Shown piece after piece: positions 56,701-64,000 of a DNA stretch of 64,000 nucleotides. Both the position numbers and the translations under genes were made by a program. This DNA is from an uncultured Myxococcales bacterium. Its GTDB lineage: Bacteria; Myxococcota_A; Bradymonadia; UBA7976; VGTA01. Each line of letters starts with the position of its first letter. The first letter of the stretch is position 1. Location: NCBI GenBank assembly GCA_937146725.1, contig CAKZRU010000077.1, positions 60,882 to 124,881 of the forward strand. The letters are read 5' to 3'. Below the pieces are notes generated by a model, which worked only from the letters and a program-made list of their open reading frames with translations, did no database searches and was not told the DNA's origin.

Positions 56701-58486
56701 TGCAAACTTTAACTTTGCTGTTTCAAGAAATCCACTTGGTGTCTATGATGCTGCCAGTGATGAGTTTTTAGGTGCCTTGGTATACAATCGAGTCGATCTA
56801 AACCTACAAGCTTGGTACAGACTTGGTGAGTCTTTTCTGCTTGGTTTTGATATGCCTTTAGTCCTTACTCAGTTCCGTGATGAGGCTAATCCAGGTGTTG
56901 TTGGAAACTTAGCGCCATTGACAGCAACCGGTTTGGGTGATGCACAATTTATCTTGAAATATGCCTTTCTTAAGCAGGCAAAGTCATGGGTAAATGCGGC
57001 TGTTCAATTACGAGTAAGTTTACCAAGTTCTATTGGTGAAGATTATATGGGCGAAAGCTCAATGACTTATTGGCCGGAACTGATTCTTTCTCATAATTAC
57101 GAAACGATTAGATGGGCCTTTAATGTAGGGTATCACCTGCGCCCAACCCAAGATATTGGCGCTTTTCAAGTGGCTGATGAGCTTAGCTCACAGTTTGGTA
57201 TTGGCTGGCGTCCACAAGGATATGACCTCAAAGGTAGATTGGATCTAGGAACAAGTGTAGCGCTGTCAACAGTGGCCTCTGATCCTTTGGCACAGATTAA
57301 CCAAAACTATGTTGAAGCTCTGCTAAGTGCGGGTTGGTGGCTTACGCCTGAACTACGCACTTCATTGCTTTATGGTGAAGGGATTGTTCGTGGCTATGGC
57401 GCACCCGATTGGCGCTTTGGTTTACACATCGCTTATGAGCCGGCACCACCAAAAGACACTGATGGTGATGGCTTACTCGATCATGAGGACAAATGTCCAC
57501 TAGAGCCAGAGGATAAAGATCAATTTGAGGATAGCGACGGCTGCCCTGATCCTGACAACGATAAAGATGGTATCTTAGATGTTAATGATCAATGCCCAAT
57601 GGATCCTGAAGACAAGGATAACTTTGAAGATGAAAACGGCTGTCCTGATCCTGACAACGACCAAGATGGTGTTTTAGATGTTGATGATGCTTGTATTAAC
57701 GAGCCAGGTGTCGCTTCACACAAGGGCTGTCCTGCACCTAAACCACAAAAAGTTAAAGTTGTGGCGGGTAAGATTGAAATTATTGAAAAGGTATTCTTTA
57801 AGGTCAACCGCGCCGACTTGCTCGCAAGATCACATGGGATCTTAAATGAGGTTGCTCAAGTTCTAAAGAATAACCCCAAAATCAAGGTTCAGGTTGAAGG
57901 GCATACCGACAGCAGTGGTTCAGCAAGATGGAATAAGCGTCTGTCACAAGCTCGCTCCGAATCGGTGATGAAGTACTTGATTTCACAGGGCATTGAAGCA
58001 GAGCGCCTCAGTGCACACGGCTATGGTGAGAGCAAGCCAAAAGATACCAACTGCACTATTCAAGGTCGCGGTAACAATCGTCGTGTAGAGTTTACTATTC
58101 TTGGTAATGATGGTTCGATTAAGCAAAAGGATAACAAAGCGAAGTCAGATACCTTAGAAACTAAGGATCGCCGAGAAAAGTGTAGCCGAGCACAACTGAG
58201 AGCTCTCAAAAAGGGTAAGCCATTCAAGGCTAAAAGATCAGCGATTAAGGCCAAAAAGCCTGCGCCAAAGCCGGCTAAAAAGTCGGCAATTAAGGCCAAA
58301 AAGCCTGCGCCGAAACCTGTCAAAAAGTCAGCGATCAAGGCTAAAAAGCCTGCACCAAAGCCCGCTAAAAAGTCAGCGATCAAGGCTAAAAAACCTGCAC
58401 CAAAGCCCGCTAAAAAGTCAGCGATCAAGGCTAAAAAGCCTGCACCAAAGCCCGCTAAAAAGTCAGCGATCAAGGCTAAGAAATAG
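53759..58486 (+). CDS. Giant surface protein: Cys-rich repeats, sorting-tag-like segment, then OmpA-type porin with Lys-rich tail
   Basis: Start at ATG 53759 (a TTG at 53747 is also in frame), 1575 residues. Signal peptide to about 36 (GEANAQ). About 40-265: beta-sandwich. 267-298: myxococcal Cys-rich repeat (YEECDDGNRISGDGC). 294-641: four to five Cys-rich units of about 42 residues. 640-741: cadherin-like domain. 745-848: thrombospondin type-3 repeats. About 891-915: Cys, a membrane segment (LWVLFLFLGLGA) and RR, like a MYXO-CTERM tag. About 927-945: a second signal-peptide-like run (LLLLATCFLLPRFSHA). 945-1228: beta-barrel-like region. 1234-1328: thrombospondin repeats. 1338-1450: OmpA domain with VEGHTDSSGSARWNKRLSQA. 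Last: AIKAKKPAPKPAKK repeats. The OmpA half would bind peptidoglycan; the front half would be a surface module. The fusion is the striking point (see findings). Confidence 0.85.
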   Translation: MLYPIYSRHRSLLSRRFRYLAIFYFSTLSLFLGEANAQQLVYDLNYQSLHFDNITPQIGDGTNVGDLLLYQDVLTDTSTTNGRQMDALIEVRSINNVVISNFDSTATSSFSSGNNATFFSPQIDVSTSGGQVVTQIRFIEDNSYNPSNQSGTPVLIDKLRVTTYDIDILQFQSFSDFELGRINSGGDIVYTYNSSDTLFQFTDTSNVNAQGNVTLNANVAVQVDFSLVDNIEFALGSNKTGAAYFFIEFGSIALTFDTELTPADITCGDNLVQPYEECDDGNRISGDGCSSECDLDCSNDSQCNGGLVCDPSSSSCVECVADADCNDGNDCTTDTCEANVCGSNNDPVASACGVDNACDGAGSCIECVDNQTSAQDAGCLADNAVCDADASNGPTCVVCEDDQEPGQTDFGCDANTPACLAGDGTASCVECIENADCAEGYSCDVDNNICVICLDSAPNNEQDFACSEETPVCLEGDEMSRCVECGEDSHCGEGSYCELGTNTCVECLIGAHCEDMNSCTVDRCIDNTCTFDPNPVGELCGDNNTCDGAGMCIECVDDAQPGQDSGCDEESPVCINGDQGPICVVCEDNVPSGMQDFGCNMDEPYCLVSEEGHTCVECMIDDECESGLCDEERNVCTSAPVITSDGGRDEAMISILEGETNVTTVVAEDADNDELVYEIIGGVDADYFGINPETGELVFLNAPSFDQPVDFNGDNTYEIKVLVADGTGGTDEQILLITVIDSSMDSDGDGIPDDVEIENGSDPNDADTDDDGIIDSQEPNALDDTDGDGIINVLDPDSDNDGLSDGTEVGITEPHPDTDVDEGHFIPDADPDTTTDPLNPDSDNGGVLDGDEDLNRNGAVDEGEKNPNDDIDEIDLNEDGFRDDTTLSGSGCEQQGNHSMLWVLFLFLGLGALRRSLWLGQRIGQRISLLLLATCFLLPRFSHAQTVSEPSNFALNRYVPAITTQGILNAQSASLPKGQWGANFNFAVSRNPLGVYDAASDEFLGALVYNRVDLNLQAWYRLGESFLLGFDMPLVLTQFRDEANPGVVGNLAPLTATGLGDAQFILKYAFLKQAKSWVNAAVQLRVSLPSSIGEDYMGESSMTYWPELILSHNYETIRWAFNVGYHLRPTQDIGAFQVADELSSQFGIGWRPQGYDLKGRLDLGTSVALSTVASDPLAQINQNYVEALLSAGWWLTPELRTSLLYGEGIVRGYGAPDWRFGLHIAYEPAPPKDTDGDGLLDHEDKCPLEPEDKDQFEDSDGCPDPDNDKDGILDVNDQCPMDPEDKDNFEDENGCPDPDNDQDGVLDVDDACINEPGVASHKGCPAPKPQKVKVVAGKIEIIEKVFFKVNRADLLARSHGILNEVAQVLKNNPKIKVQVEGHTDSSGSARWNKRLSQARSESVMKYLISQGIEAERLSAHGYGESKPKDTNCTIQGRGNNRRVEFTILGNDGSIKQKDNKAKSDTLETKDRREKCSRAQLRALKKGKPFKAKRSAIKAKKPAPKPAKKSAIKAKKPAPKPVKKSAIKAKKPAPKPAKKSAIKAKKPAPKPAKKSAIKAKKPAPKPAKKSAIKAKK
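58238..58483. repeat. 45-bp tandem repeats coding Lys/Ala/Pro tail
   Basis: Five complete 15-residue units (SAIKAKKPAPKPAKK type) and one partial unit end the OmpA-type protein. Composition resembles histone H1-like tails. The antisense strand is open and yields a false 153-codon frame. Confidence 0.95.
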
Positions 58487-58804
58487 ACTGAATATAACTT
58501 TGGATAAGAGAAAAGAATCAAGTTAACTAGGCGGCAAACACAGCTAAGTGCCTAGTTTATAATCTTACTATCTAGACTTATCATCCAGCAAAAAAGCTAA
58601 GCTGAGACAAAACTTAAGCTTAATGGCTTAGGCTTTGCTATCATTATGTTGATCAAGATAAATCATCTCTGTGAACCAATAAAGAGAAAATCATGACAGA
58701 TGCGCTTTGACTCTGTCTTAATTTTCTCTTACACCCTCGAACAAGCTTTATCCTCAAAGCCTATGCTTAAAAACTCTCATCATTGATGAAAGGAATCAAA
58801 TGTT
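58487..58804. other. 318-bp intergenic region with a mini-ORF
   Basis: It contains the terminator above and, at 58693-58710, a five-codon frame (MTDAL, stop) preceded by TGAACCAATAAAGAG, the same 15-mer that precedes hppD at 46936-46950. The mini-frame may be a leader or the remnant of a deleted gene start. The downstream gene has its own AAAGGA site. Confidence 0.4.
58525..58560 (+). terminator. Candidate Rho-independent terminator after OmpA-type gene
   Basis: AACTAGGC (58525-58532) and GCCTAGTT (58550-58557) form an eight-pair stem with a long loop, followed by TATAATCTT. It is the most terminator-like hairpin in the window, 39 bp after the stop, but the T-tract is modest. Confidence 0.5.
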
Positions 58805-61800
58805 ATGAAATCCAAACATGATCAGTACCGTTTACCGTGGCTGTTTATTAGTTTAGCCTTAATTTTTCCATTACTTACCGCCTGTGATGACGAAGGGGAT
58901 GATAATGGAGAAGAAGCCGGAACGCCTGTGGTTAGAGCAGGTGACGAAGCCGGTACAGAAGCCGGAATAATGGCCGGTGACGAGGGCGGAAGTGTAGCGG
59001 GCGGTGAAGCGGGCAATGAAGCAGGCAGTATGGCCGGAACAACTCCGGCGATCGAATGCGGCGAGCTTCCAGAAGTGCCTATGGGTGAATGTTCCTTTAT
59101 TCCTGCAGAACAAGGCCCAGCTCGAAATCTACTGATTCAAGCGACCATTCTTACGGCTGATGAAGCACTTGAAAATGGCGCTGCCTTGGTAGACCTAAGC
59201 CAAGACAATGGAACTTTCTTGTGTGTAGGTTGTGACTGCGAAGGCATGACCGACGCTTCCACAGCGCGCTTAATTTGTCCTGATGCAGTAGTAAGTCCAG
59301 GTTTGATCAATCCTCATGATCACCTAGGTTGGGCAACTGCTAATCCTGTGCTTGCCCCTAATGATGAGCGTTATGATCATCGCCACGATTGGCGCAAAGG
59401 TAAGCGAAATCACACTAAACTTTCAGCGGGTGGCTCAGACAATAGTGCTTCTGCTGTTTTAGTTGGTGAACTAAGAATGCTCATGTCAGGCGCAACAAGT
59501 ATTGCCGGTTCAAGCAATGCAAATGGCCTACTTAGAAATCTAGATGATGCCTCAGACAATGAAGGTTTAGGCTCAAACTATGCGGATTACCGAACCTTCC
59601 CCTTAGGTGATAGCAGTGGTAATTTATACGCAGATGGTTGTGATGGATATAGCATTGATAATGAATCTCGCTTGAATAGCCATATTTACCTGCCACATAT
59701 TTCTGAAGGTATCGATCCTGAAGCACAAAATGAGTTTGCTTGCCTATCAGGTTCGGCCTCGGGCAGTAATAATTTAATTGCTGAAAATACCTCAATCATT
59801 CACGGGATTGGCTTAACACCAGCCGATATCCTGACTGTGGCCACCGAGGGCGCAAAGCTGGTTTGGTCACCTCGTTCAAATGTATCACTCTATGGCCATA
59901 CTGCACCGGTCGTAAGCTATAAAAATGCCGGTGTGACCATTTCACTAGGTACAGACTGGATTCCTTCTGGTTCAATGAATATGCTGCGTGAGCTTCACTG
60001 TGCCGATATGCTTAATGCTAATAATTTTGGTGGAGCATTTAGTGACAAAGAGCTTTGGCAAATGGCGACCAAAAACGGCGCGATTGCCCTTGGTGTTTCC
60101 GATAAACTAGGTTACATCGAAGAAGGCTACATTGCCGACTTAGTTATTTTCCAAGCTGAAGGTCGTGACCCTTACCGTGCAGTTCTTGAAGCCAATGCCG
60201 AGCGGGTCAGCTTGGTCATGAGAGGTGCTAAAGCCCTGTATGGTGATGAGACAATCATCAACGGTTTAGGTAACCAAGGTTGCGAAAGCGATGATGTATG
60301 TGGCGTAAGCAAGAGTATTTGTTCACAAGCGGATGCGGGTGTGGCTTACAGCACTCTTAAAGCCTATGTAAACCAAGGTGCATATCCCTTATTCTTCTGT
60401 GGTGAGCCAAGTGAAGAACCAAGCTGTCTGCCATTCCGCCAAGGTGAGTTTACTGGGATGAGTTCTCCGGATGATCAAGATGGCGATGGAGTAACAGATG
60501 ATATGGACAACTGCCCAACGGTCTTTAATGCGCCTAGACCTCTTGAGGGCGATGTACAGGGTGATATTGATCAAGATGGTTTAGGTGATGCCTGTGACCG
60601 CTGTCCTCTCAATGAGGGCGAAGACTGTGTTGCCTTTAATCCTGATGACACCGATAATGACATGGTTGAAGACCGCATCGATAACTGCCCCGGTTTATCA
60701 AACCCTGACCAAGCGGACCAAGACCAAGACATGATTGGTGATCTTTGTGATGCCTGTCCTGAAAGCTCAAATCTAAACGGTGCCGGTTGCCCTTCAAGCA
60801 TTTATGCAATCAAACAAGGCATGGCCAGTGGTGCGGTTGAAATTAGAGGTGTCGTCACTGCGGTACAAGAGGGCGGCAATGGCTTCTTTATGCAGGTATC
60901 AAGCGAGGATCCTGACTACGAGGGAGCTGACTATTCAGCGATTTATATTTACACAGGTAATGCGGATGAAGGCTTAGTTTTACCAAGTGCCGGACAGCTT
61001 GTGAATGTAAGTGGTAGCCCAAGTGACTTCTATGGTCAGCTACAACTCAGCGATATTAGCGCGATTGAATTAGTGGCTGACGTTGATTCAGCACCTAGCG
61101 TTATGCCAACTCAAGTGACAGCCGCAGAGGTCGGCACCGACGGAGCACGTTCACAGGCTCTAGAAGGTGCACTCATTGAGCTCATCAATGTAGAAGTGAC
61201 CGCTGTTGATCTTGAGCCTGGACCGGGCGATCGAGCGCCAACTAATGAGTTCCAAGTTGATAATGCTTTAGCGGTTAATGACTTGTTCTTCTTGATTGAG
61301 CCTGCCCCAAGTGTGGGCCAGCGCTTTGAGCGTATTGCAGGTACTTTACGCTTTGCCAATGGTACCTTTAAGGTAGAACCTCGTGGTCTACAAGACCTAA
61401 GCTCTGGTCCGGTATCGGTTGTAGGCTTTAACGCAACTGATGCCCTAAGCGTTGTGGGCCAAACAGCAAACTTAAGTAGCTTGGCAGGTGATGTGATTGT
61501 GTTAAGCCTTAGTGGTGCTGCCGGTAGTGGTGGGGAGCAAGTAACCTTAAGCACTTCTCCTACCGGTGTATTAGGTGTAGCAAATACGATCACTGTACCC
61601 GAGGGTCAATATCAAGTGATGATCGAGGCCGAAGGCCTGAGCGAGGGTCAAACAACCTTAACCGCAAGCATTGATGGTCGTGGCGAAGCAAGCATCAATG
61701 TAGAGGTCATCGACAGTGATACCACGCCAACCGTTTTAACCCTTAATCCCGAGAATATTCTGTTGGGTGCCGGTGGAAGCGCCGAGGTAAGTGTCAACTT

Positions 61801-62521
61801 CAACTATCCGGCTCCAAGTGCTTACACATTAGATCTTGAAATTGCGGACTCAATGTTAGCCAATGCACCGGCCACAGTAGCGGTTGAGCAGGGCGCTCGC
61901 TCAGTCAGCTTCACAGTGAATGCGGGCGCAGGTGCTGGCATGACAACCTTAACCGTAAGTGCGGCAGGTGTTAGCGCACAAGCAAGCCTTACCGTGAGCG
62001 ATCAACCTTTGGGTGGCGAATTAGTGATTAACGAAGTCGAATCTAACCAACCAAGTACTGATACCGCTGAGTTTATCGAGCTTTATAATGCATCGGGCCG
62101 TAGCTTAAACCTTGCTGACTATCGCTTAGAAATGGTTAATGGCTCTAGCGGTGATACTTATCGTACAGTTGAATTGGGCGAGATCGGCACTACTCTTGAA
62201 TCCGGACAATTCCTAGTTTTAGCCAATGCTGGCGTAAGCGTTGATGCAAGTGCGGTCAGTGGCTTACTCCCCTCAAACGGTTTACAAAATGGTTCTCCGG
62301 ATGGTGTACGCATTATCAGCAATCTCACCGGAGACACGATTGACAGTATGAGCTATGGCCAAGGCACAATCGATGGTGTGACCGAGGGCATGAGCGCTGA
62401 AAATGACATTGGCGATGGTACTCTAGCCCGCTGTAATGATGGCGCCGATACCGATAACAACAGCACAGACTTTACCGTGACCCAAACCGCCACTCCTGGT
62501 TCAAGCAATATTTGCAACTAG
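58805..62521 (+). CDS. Lipoprotein amidohydrolase with TSP3, OB-fold, Ig-like and lamin-tail domains (1238 aa)
   Basis: Lipobox LTAC (Cys27, then DDE) and an Ala/Gly/Glu-rich spacer to about 80. About 95-490: amidohydrolase with NPHDHLGWAT (HxH), IIHGIGLTPAD, VWSPRSNVSLYGHTA and SLGTDWIPSGSMN, the metal set of ATZ/TRZ-type deaminases or hydrolases. About 545-665: thrombospondin type-3 calcium repeats. About 670-760: an OB-fold-like segment (AVEIRGVVTAVQEGGNGFF). About 870-1075: Ig-like repeats. About 1080-1200: lamin-tail domain (ELVINEVESNQPSTDTAEFI). Enzyme plus adhesion-like domains indicates a surface-anchored hydrolase; the substrate is unknown. AAAGGA lies about 9 nt before the ATG. Confidence 0.85.
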   Translation: MKSKHDQYRLPWLFISLALIFPLLTACDDEGDDNGEEAGTPVVRAGDEAGTEAGIMAGDEGGSVAGGEAGNEAGSMAGTTPAIECGELPEVPMGECSFIPAEQGPARNLLIQATILTADEALENGAALVDLSQDNGTFLCVGCDCEGMTDASTARLICPDAVVSPGLINPHDHLGWATANPVLAPNDERYDHRHDWRKGKRNHTKLSAGGSDNSASAVLVGELRMLMSGATSIAGSSNANGLLRNLDDASDNEGLGSNYADYRTFPLGDSSGNLYADGCDGYSIDNESRLNSHIYLPHISEGIDPEAQNEFACLSGSASGSNNLIAENTSIIHGIGLTPADILTVATEGAKLVWSPRSNVSLYGHTAPVVSYKNAGVTISLGTDWIPSGSMNMLRELHCADMLNANNFGGAFSDKELWQMATKNGAIALGVSDKLGYIEEGYIADLVIFQAEGRDPYRAVLEANAERVSLVMRGAKALYGDETIINGLGNQGCESDDVCGVSKSICSQADAGVAYSTLKAYVNQGAYPLFFCGEPSEEPSCLPFRQGEFTGMSSPDDQDGDGVTDDMDNCPTVFNAPRPLEGDVQGDIDQDGLGDACDRCPLNEGEDCVAFNPDDTDNDMVEDRIDNCPGLSNPDQADQDQDMIGDLCDACPESSNLNGAGCPSSIYAIKQGMASGAVEIRGVVTAVQEGGNGFFMQVSSEDPDYEGADYSAIYIYTGNADEGLVLPSAGQLVNVSGSPSDFYGQLQLSDISAIELVADVDSAPSVMPTQVTAAEVGTDGARSQALEGALIELINVEVTAVDLEPGPGDRAPTNEFQVDNALAVNDLFFLIEPAPSVGQRFERIAGTLRFANGTFKVEPRGLQDLSSGPVSVVGFNATDALSVVGQTANLSSLAGDVIVLSLSGAAGSGGEQVTLSTSPTGVLGVANTITVPEGQYQVMIEAEGLSEGQTTLTASIDGRGEASINVEVIDSDTTPTVLTLNPENILLGAGGSAEVSVNFNYPAPSAYTLDLEIADSMLANAPATVAVEQGARSVSFTVNAGAGAGMTTLTVSAAGVSAQASLTVSDQPLGGELVINEVESNQPSTDTAEFIELYNASGRSLNLADYRLEMVNGSSGDTYRTVELGEIGTTLESGQFLVLANAGVSVDASAVSGLLPSNGLQNGSPDGVRIISNLTGDTIDSMSYGQGTIDGVTEGMSAENDIGDGTLARCNDGADTDNNSTDFTVTQTATPGSSNICN

Positions 62522-62890
62522 GGTGAAACCACTTGTGTTTGCTAAAGCAATTTGATGATAAAGTTTGCTATTATACATACATCTTGTTGCCACAAGATTG
62601 ACAAACTGTCTGAAAAATAGCGGTTATCATTGAACCAAGCTCTGTTGGTCTTAGCAAAAGAATGTTTGGTTACTTTTGGGATGGTATACATTTGCATTAA
62701 GTTGTCCAAACCACTGAGTCTTAGTACAAGCTGCTCAGAACTTAGGATCTGCTTAAATTAATAAAAAAATCAGTAATTGATAAATCGTAAGACTAACATA
62801 AAGCATTAGATTTAATGCCTTGTCCTCTATTTACTCTTGTATTAATATGCAAACAAATAGTTATTTAATATAGAGTATGGTGGAGTTTTT
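62522..62890. other. 369-bp intergenic region
   Basis: Contains a compact perfect hairpin at 62581-62598 (ATCTTGT-TGCC-ACAAGAT, no T-tract) and a smaller dyad TTGCT-AA-AGCAA near 62539-62550. The hairpin lies 60 bp after the amidohydrolase stop and may stabilise or process the transcript. I see no coding frame or RNA gene with support. Confidence 0.4.
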
Positions 62891-64000
62891 ATGCGTTTAC
62901 TTACGCTTCTTGCTTTGGTGCCTTTTTTTATTTTTTGGGGGTGTGATTCGGGGGTTAAGGGTGTAAGTGGACCAGAATTGTCGATTTCACCAAGAGAACT
63001 CCTAATTCCCTTACCGGTTGAGGGGGATTATGTGGAAGGCGTCATTACCTTGACCAACACGGGAGGCGCTGATGTAATCATTACCTCTCTGACCTTACGT
63101 GAAGATGATGACAGTCAAGAGCTGAGTTTATTAGACGCCGAAGATTGGGGTGGTCGGGTAGTGATTGAGCCGGAAGTCAGCAAAGACGTTCGCGTCGCTT
63201 GGCGTCTGCTTGATGCTCAGCCCGATACCGGAACAATCAGCATCATCGCCAATACCGGTGATGTCACTATCCCTGTCAGTACCGAAGACCCTGATCCCGA
63301 AATCTTTGTAGATTGCGATCCCACTGGTGAGGTAAATCCAAGCTCGATTCGAGTAACCTTAGACGAAGCGGTCGCCGGGAGTTTCCAAAGGGCTTTAGTA
63401 ACGATCAGATCCATTGCAGCCCCCTTAAGCTTAGATGAGTTATGCTGGGCTGAAGAAGGCGATTGCCAAGGCCTAGAATATGGGTCTTTTAAGCTCTGTG
63501 CTAACCAAGATGCCACCCCCGAAAACTGCCAAGAACCTGGAGATTTACCCACAATCACCTTTGGTGATGAAGAGATTTATGCAGTGCTGTATATGCCTCC
63601 TACCGGTCCTGCAGTCCGCGAGGTAGGAAAATTGCGTATTCTGAGCAATGCGGTGAATGCCCCTGACTTTGGCATCACTTTCACCGGCGAAACCTGTGTT
63701 CGTTCAGGTGAGCACCCTCAATGTGGCTTGTGTGGTGATGGCGAAGTCAATAGCGAGATGGGTGAAGTCTGTGATGATGGTACCTTTGATGAAAGCGATG
63801 ACTGTAATAATACCTGCCACACCACTTGTAGAGCGCTAGGCACTTGCTCGGGCATGGACAGTGACGGTGATGGGATTCTCGATGGTGATGACAACTGTGA
63901 CCTTGCCCCAAATCCCGGCCAAGAAGACTGCGATATGGATGGACGAGGCGACGCCTGTGATGAAGACCCTTGCCCCGCAGGGGACAGCGATGATGATGGA
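62891..64000 (+). CDS. Surface lipoprotein with Ig-like, myxococcal Cys-rich and TSP3 repeats (3' end outside window)
   Basis: The frame is open for 370 codons to the window edge. ATG at 62891 follows GGTGGAG by 5 nt. Lipobox FWGC (Cys18) then DSG. Residues about 25-130 and 130-260 look like two Ig-like (ASPM/choice-of-anchor type) beta domains; about 268-310 is a Cys-rich repeat (CGDGEVNSEMGEVCDDGTF); from about 315 come thrombospondin type-3 repeats (DSDGDGILDGDDNCD). Architecture matches the two upstream giant genes, so the three may form a surface-protein cluster, though each has its own promoter-like gap. Function unknown. Confidence 0.8.
   Translation, partial: MRLLTLLALVPFFIFWGCDSGVKGVSGPELSISPRELLIPLPVEGDYVEGVITLTNTGGADVIITSLTLREDDDSQELSLLDAEDWGGRVVIEPEVSKDVRVAWRLLDAQPDTGTISIIANTGDVTIPVSTEDPDPEIFVDCDPTGEVNPSSIRVTLDEAVAGSFQRALVTIRSIAAPLSLDELCWAEEGDCQGLEYGSFKLCANQDATPENCQEPGDLPTITFGDEEIYAVLYMPPTGPAVREVGKLRILSNAVNAPDFGITFTGETCVRSGEHPQCGLCGDGEVNSEMGEVCDDGTFDESDDCNNTCHTTCRALGTCSGMDSDGDGILDGDDNCDLAPNPGQEDCDMDGRGDACDEDPCPAGDSDDDG

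Noticed and set aside
58060..58521. 153-codon minus-strand frame over the Lys-rich tail
   Set aside because: Translation of the complementary repeat only; overlaps the well-supported OmpA domain.

Overview
The window reads as chromosomal DNA of a Gram-negative, probably marine or aquatic bacterium of the Myxococcota/Deltaproteobacteria type, most like Bradymonadales; this placement is inferred, not proved. The evidence is the surface proteome: lipoproteins with Cys-Asp/Glu after the lipobox and Ala-Gly-Glu-rich spacers, myxococcal cysteine-rich repeats, a MYXO-CTERM-like tail, thrombospondin type-3 repeats, a lamin-tail domain and PKD arrays. Base composition is moderate to AT-leaning. I found no rRNA, tRNA, CRISPR array, transposase or prophage gene. 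Coding density is high and short in-frame tandem repeats are unusually common in the genes.

Layout. 1-6853 (minus, runs off the left edge): a giant secreted PKD protein with an embedded alpha/alpha-toroid-like domain. 7089-9479: TerC membrane protein, HEAT-repeat protein, DTW-domain tRNA-modification enzyme. 9539-17576: a 1702-residue protein (FG-rich disordered head, P-loop NTPase, TPR tail), an HD-GYP c-di-GMP phosphodiesterase, and a divergent FlhA/SctV homologue with a TTG start. 17611-24719: a 1471-residue envelope protein that looks internally duplicated, then cydB-cydA for a bd-type quinol oxidase. 24907-34313: lipoprotein hydrolase, two ureohydrolases (one agmatinase-like), an Ig-like lipoprotein, an M16 peptidase, a thioredoxin-like lipoprotein and a cytochrome c-rhodanese lipoprotein. 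34488-40833: flagellin, TPR protein, Lys/Thr-repeat protein, and a double-length di-haem oxidoreductase. 41111-46691: acidic-tail protein, then the operon nfeD - floA - (VEQ)n protein - membrane-anchored unknown. 46958-53273: 4-hydroxyphenylpyruvate dioxygenase, an apparently solitary Eco57I-like adenine methylase, a D-aminoacylase-type amidohydrolase, a YheT-like hydrolase. 53759-64000: three giant cell-surface genes; the last runs off the right edge.

How the genes fit together. Several modules concern the cell envelope and respiration: the bd oxidase, c-type cytochrome lipoproteins and di-haem enzyme suggest periplasmic redox flexibility; NfeD/FloA indicates a membrane-microdomain module with two unassigned partners; flagellin, the FlhA homologue and HD-GYP concern motility or export, though the FlhA homologue has lost key motif residues. 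The best candidates for undescribed biology are the FloA operon partners, the FG-rich NTPase/TPR giant, the surface protein apparently fused through its sorting tag to an OmpA porin, and the duplicated envelope proteins.
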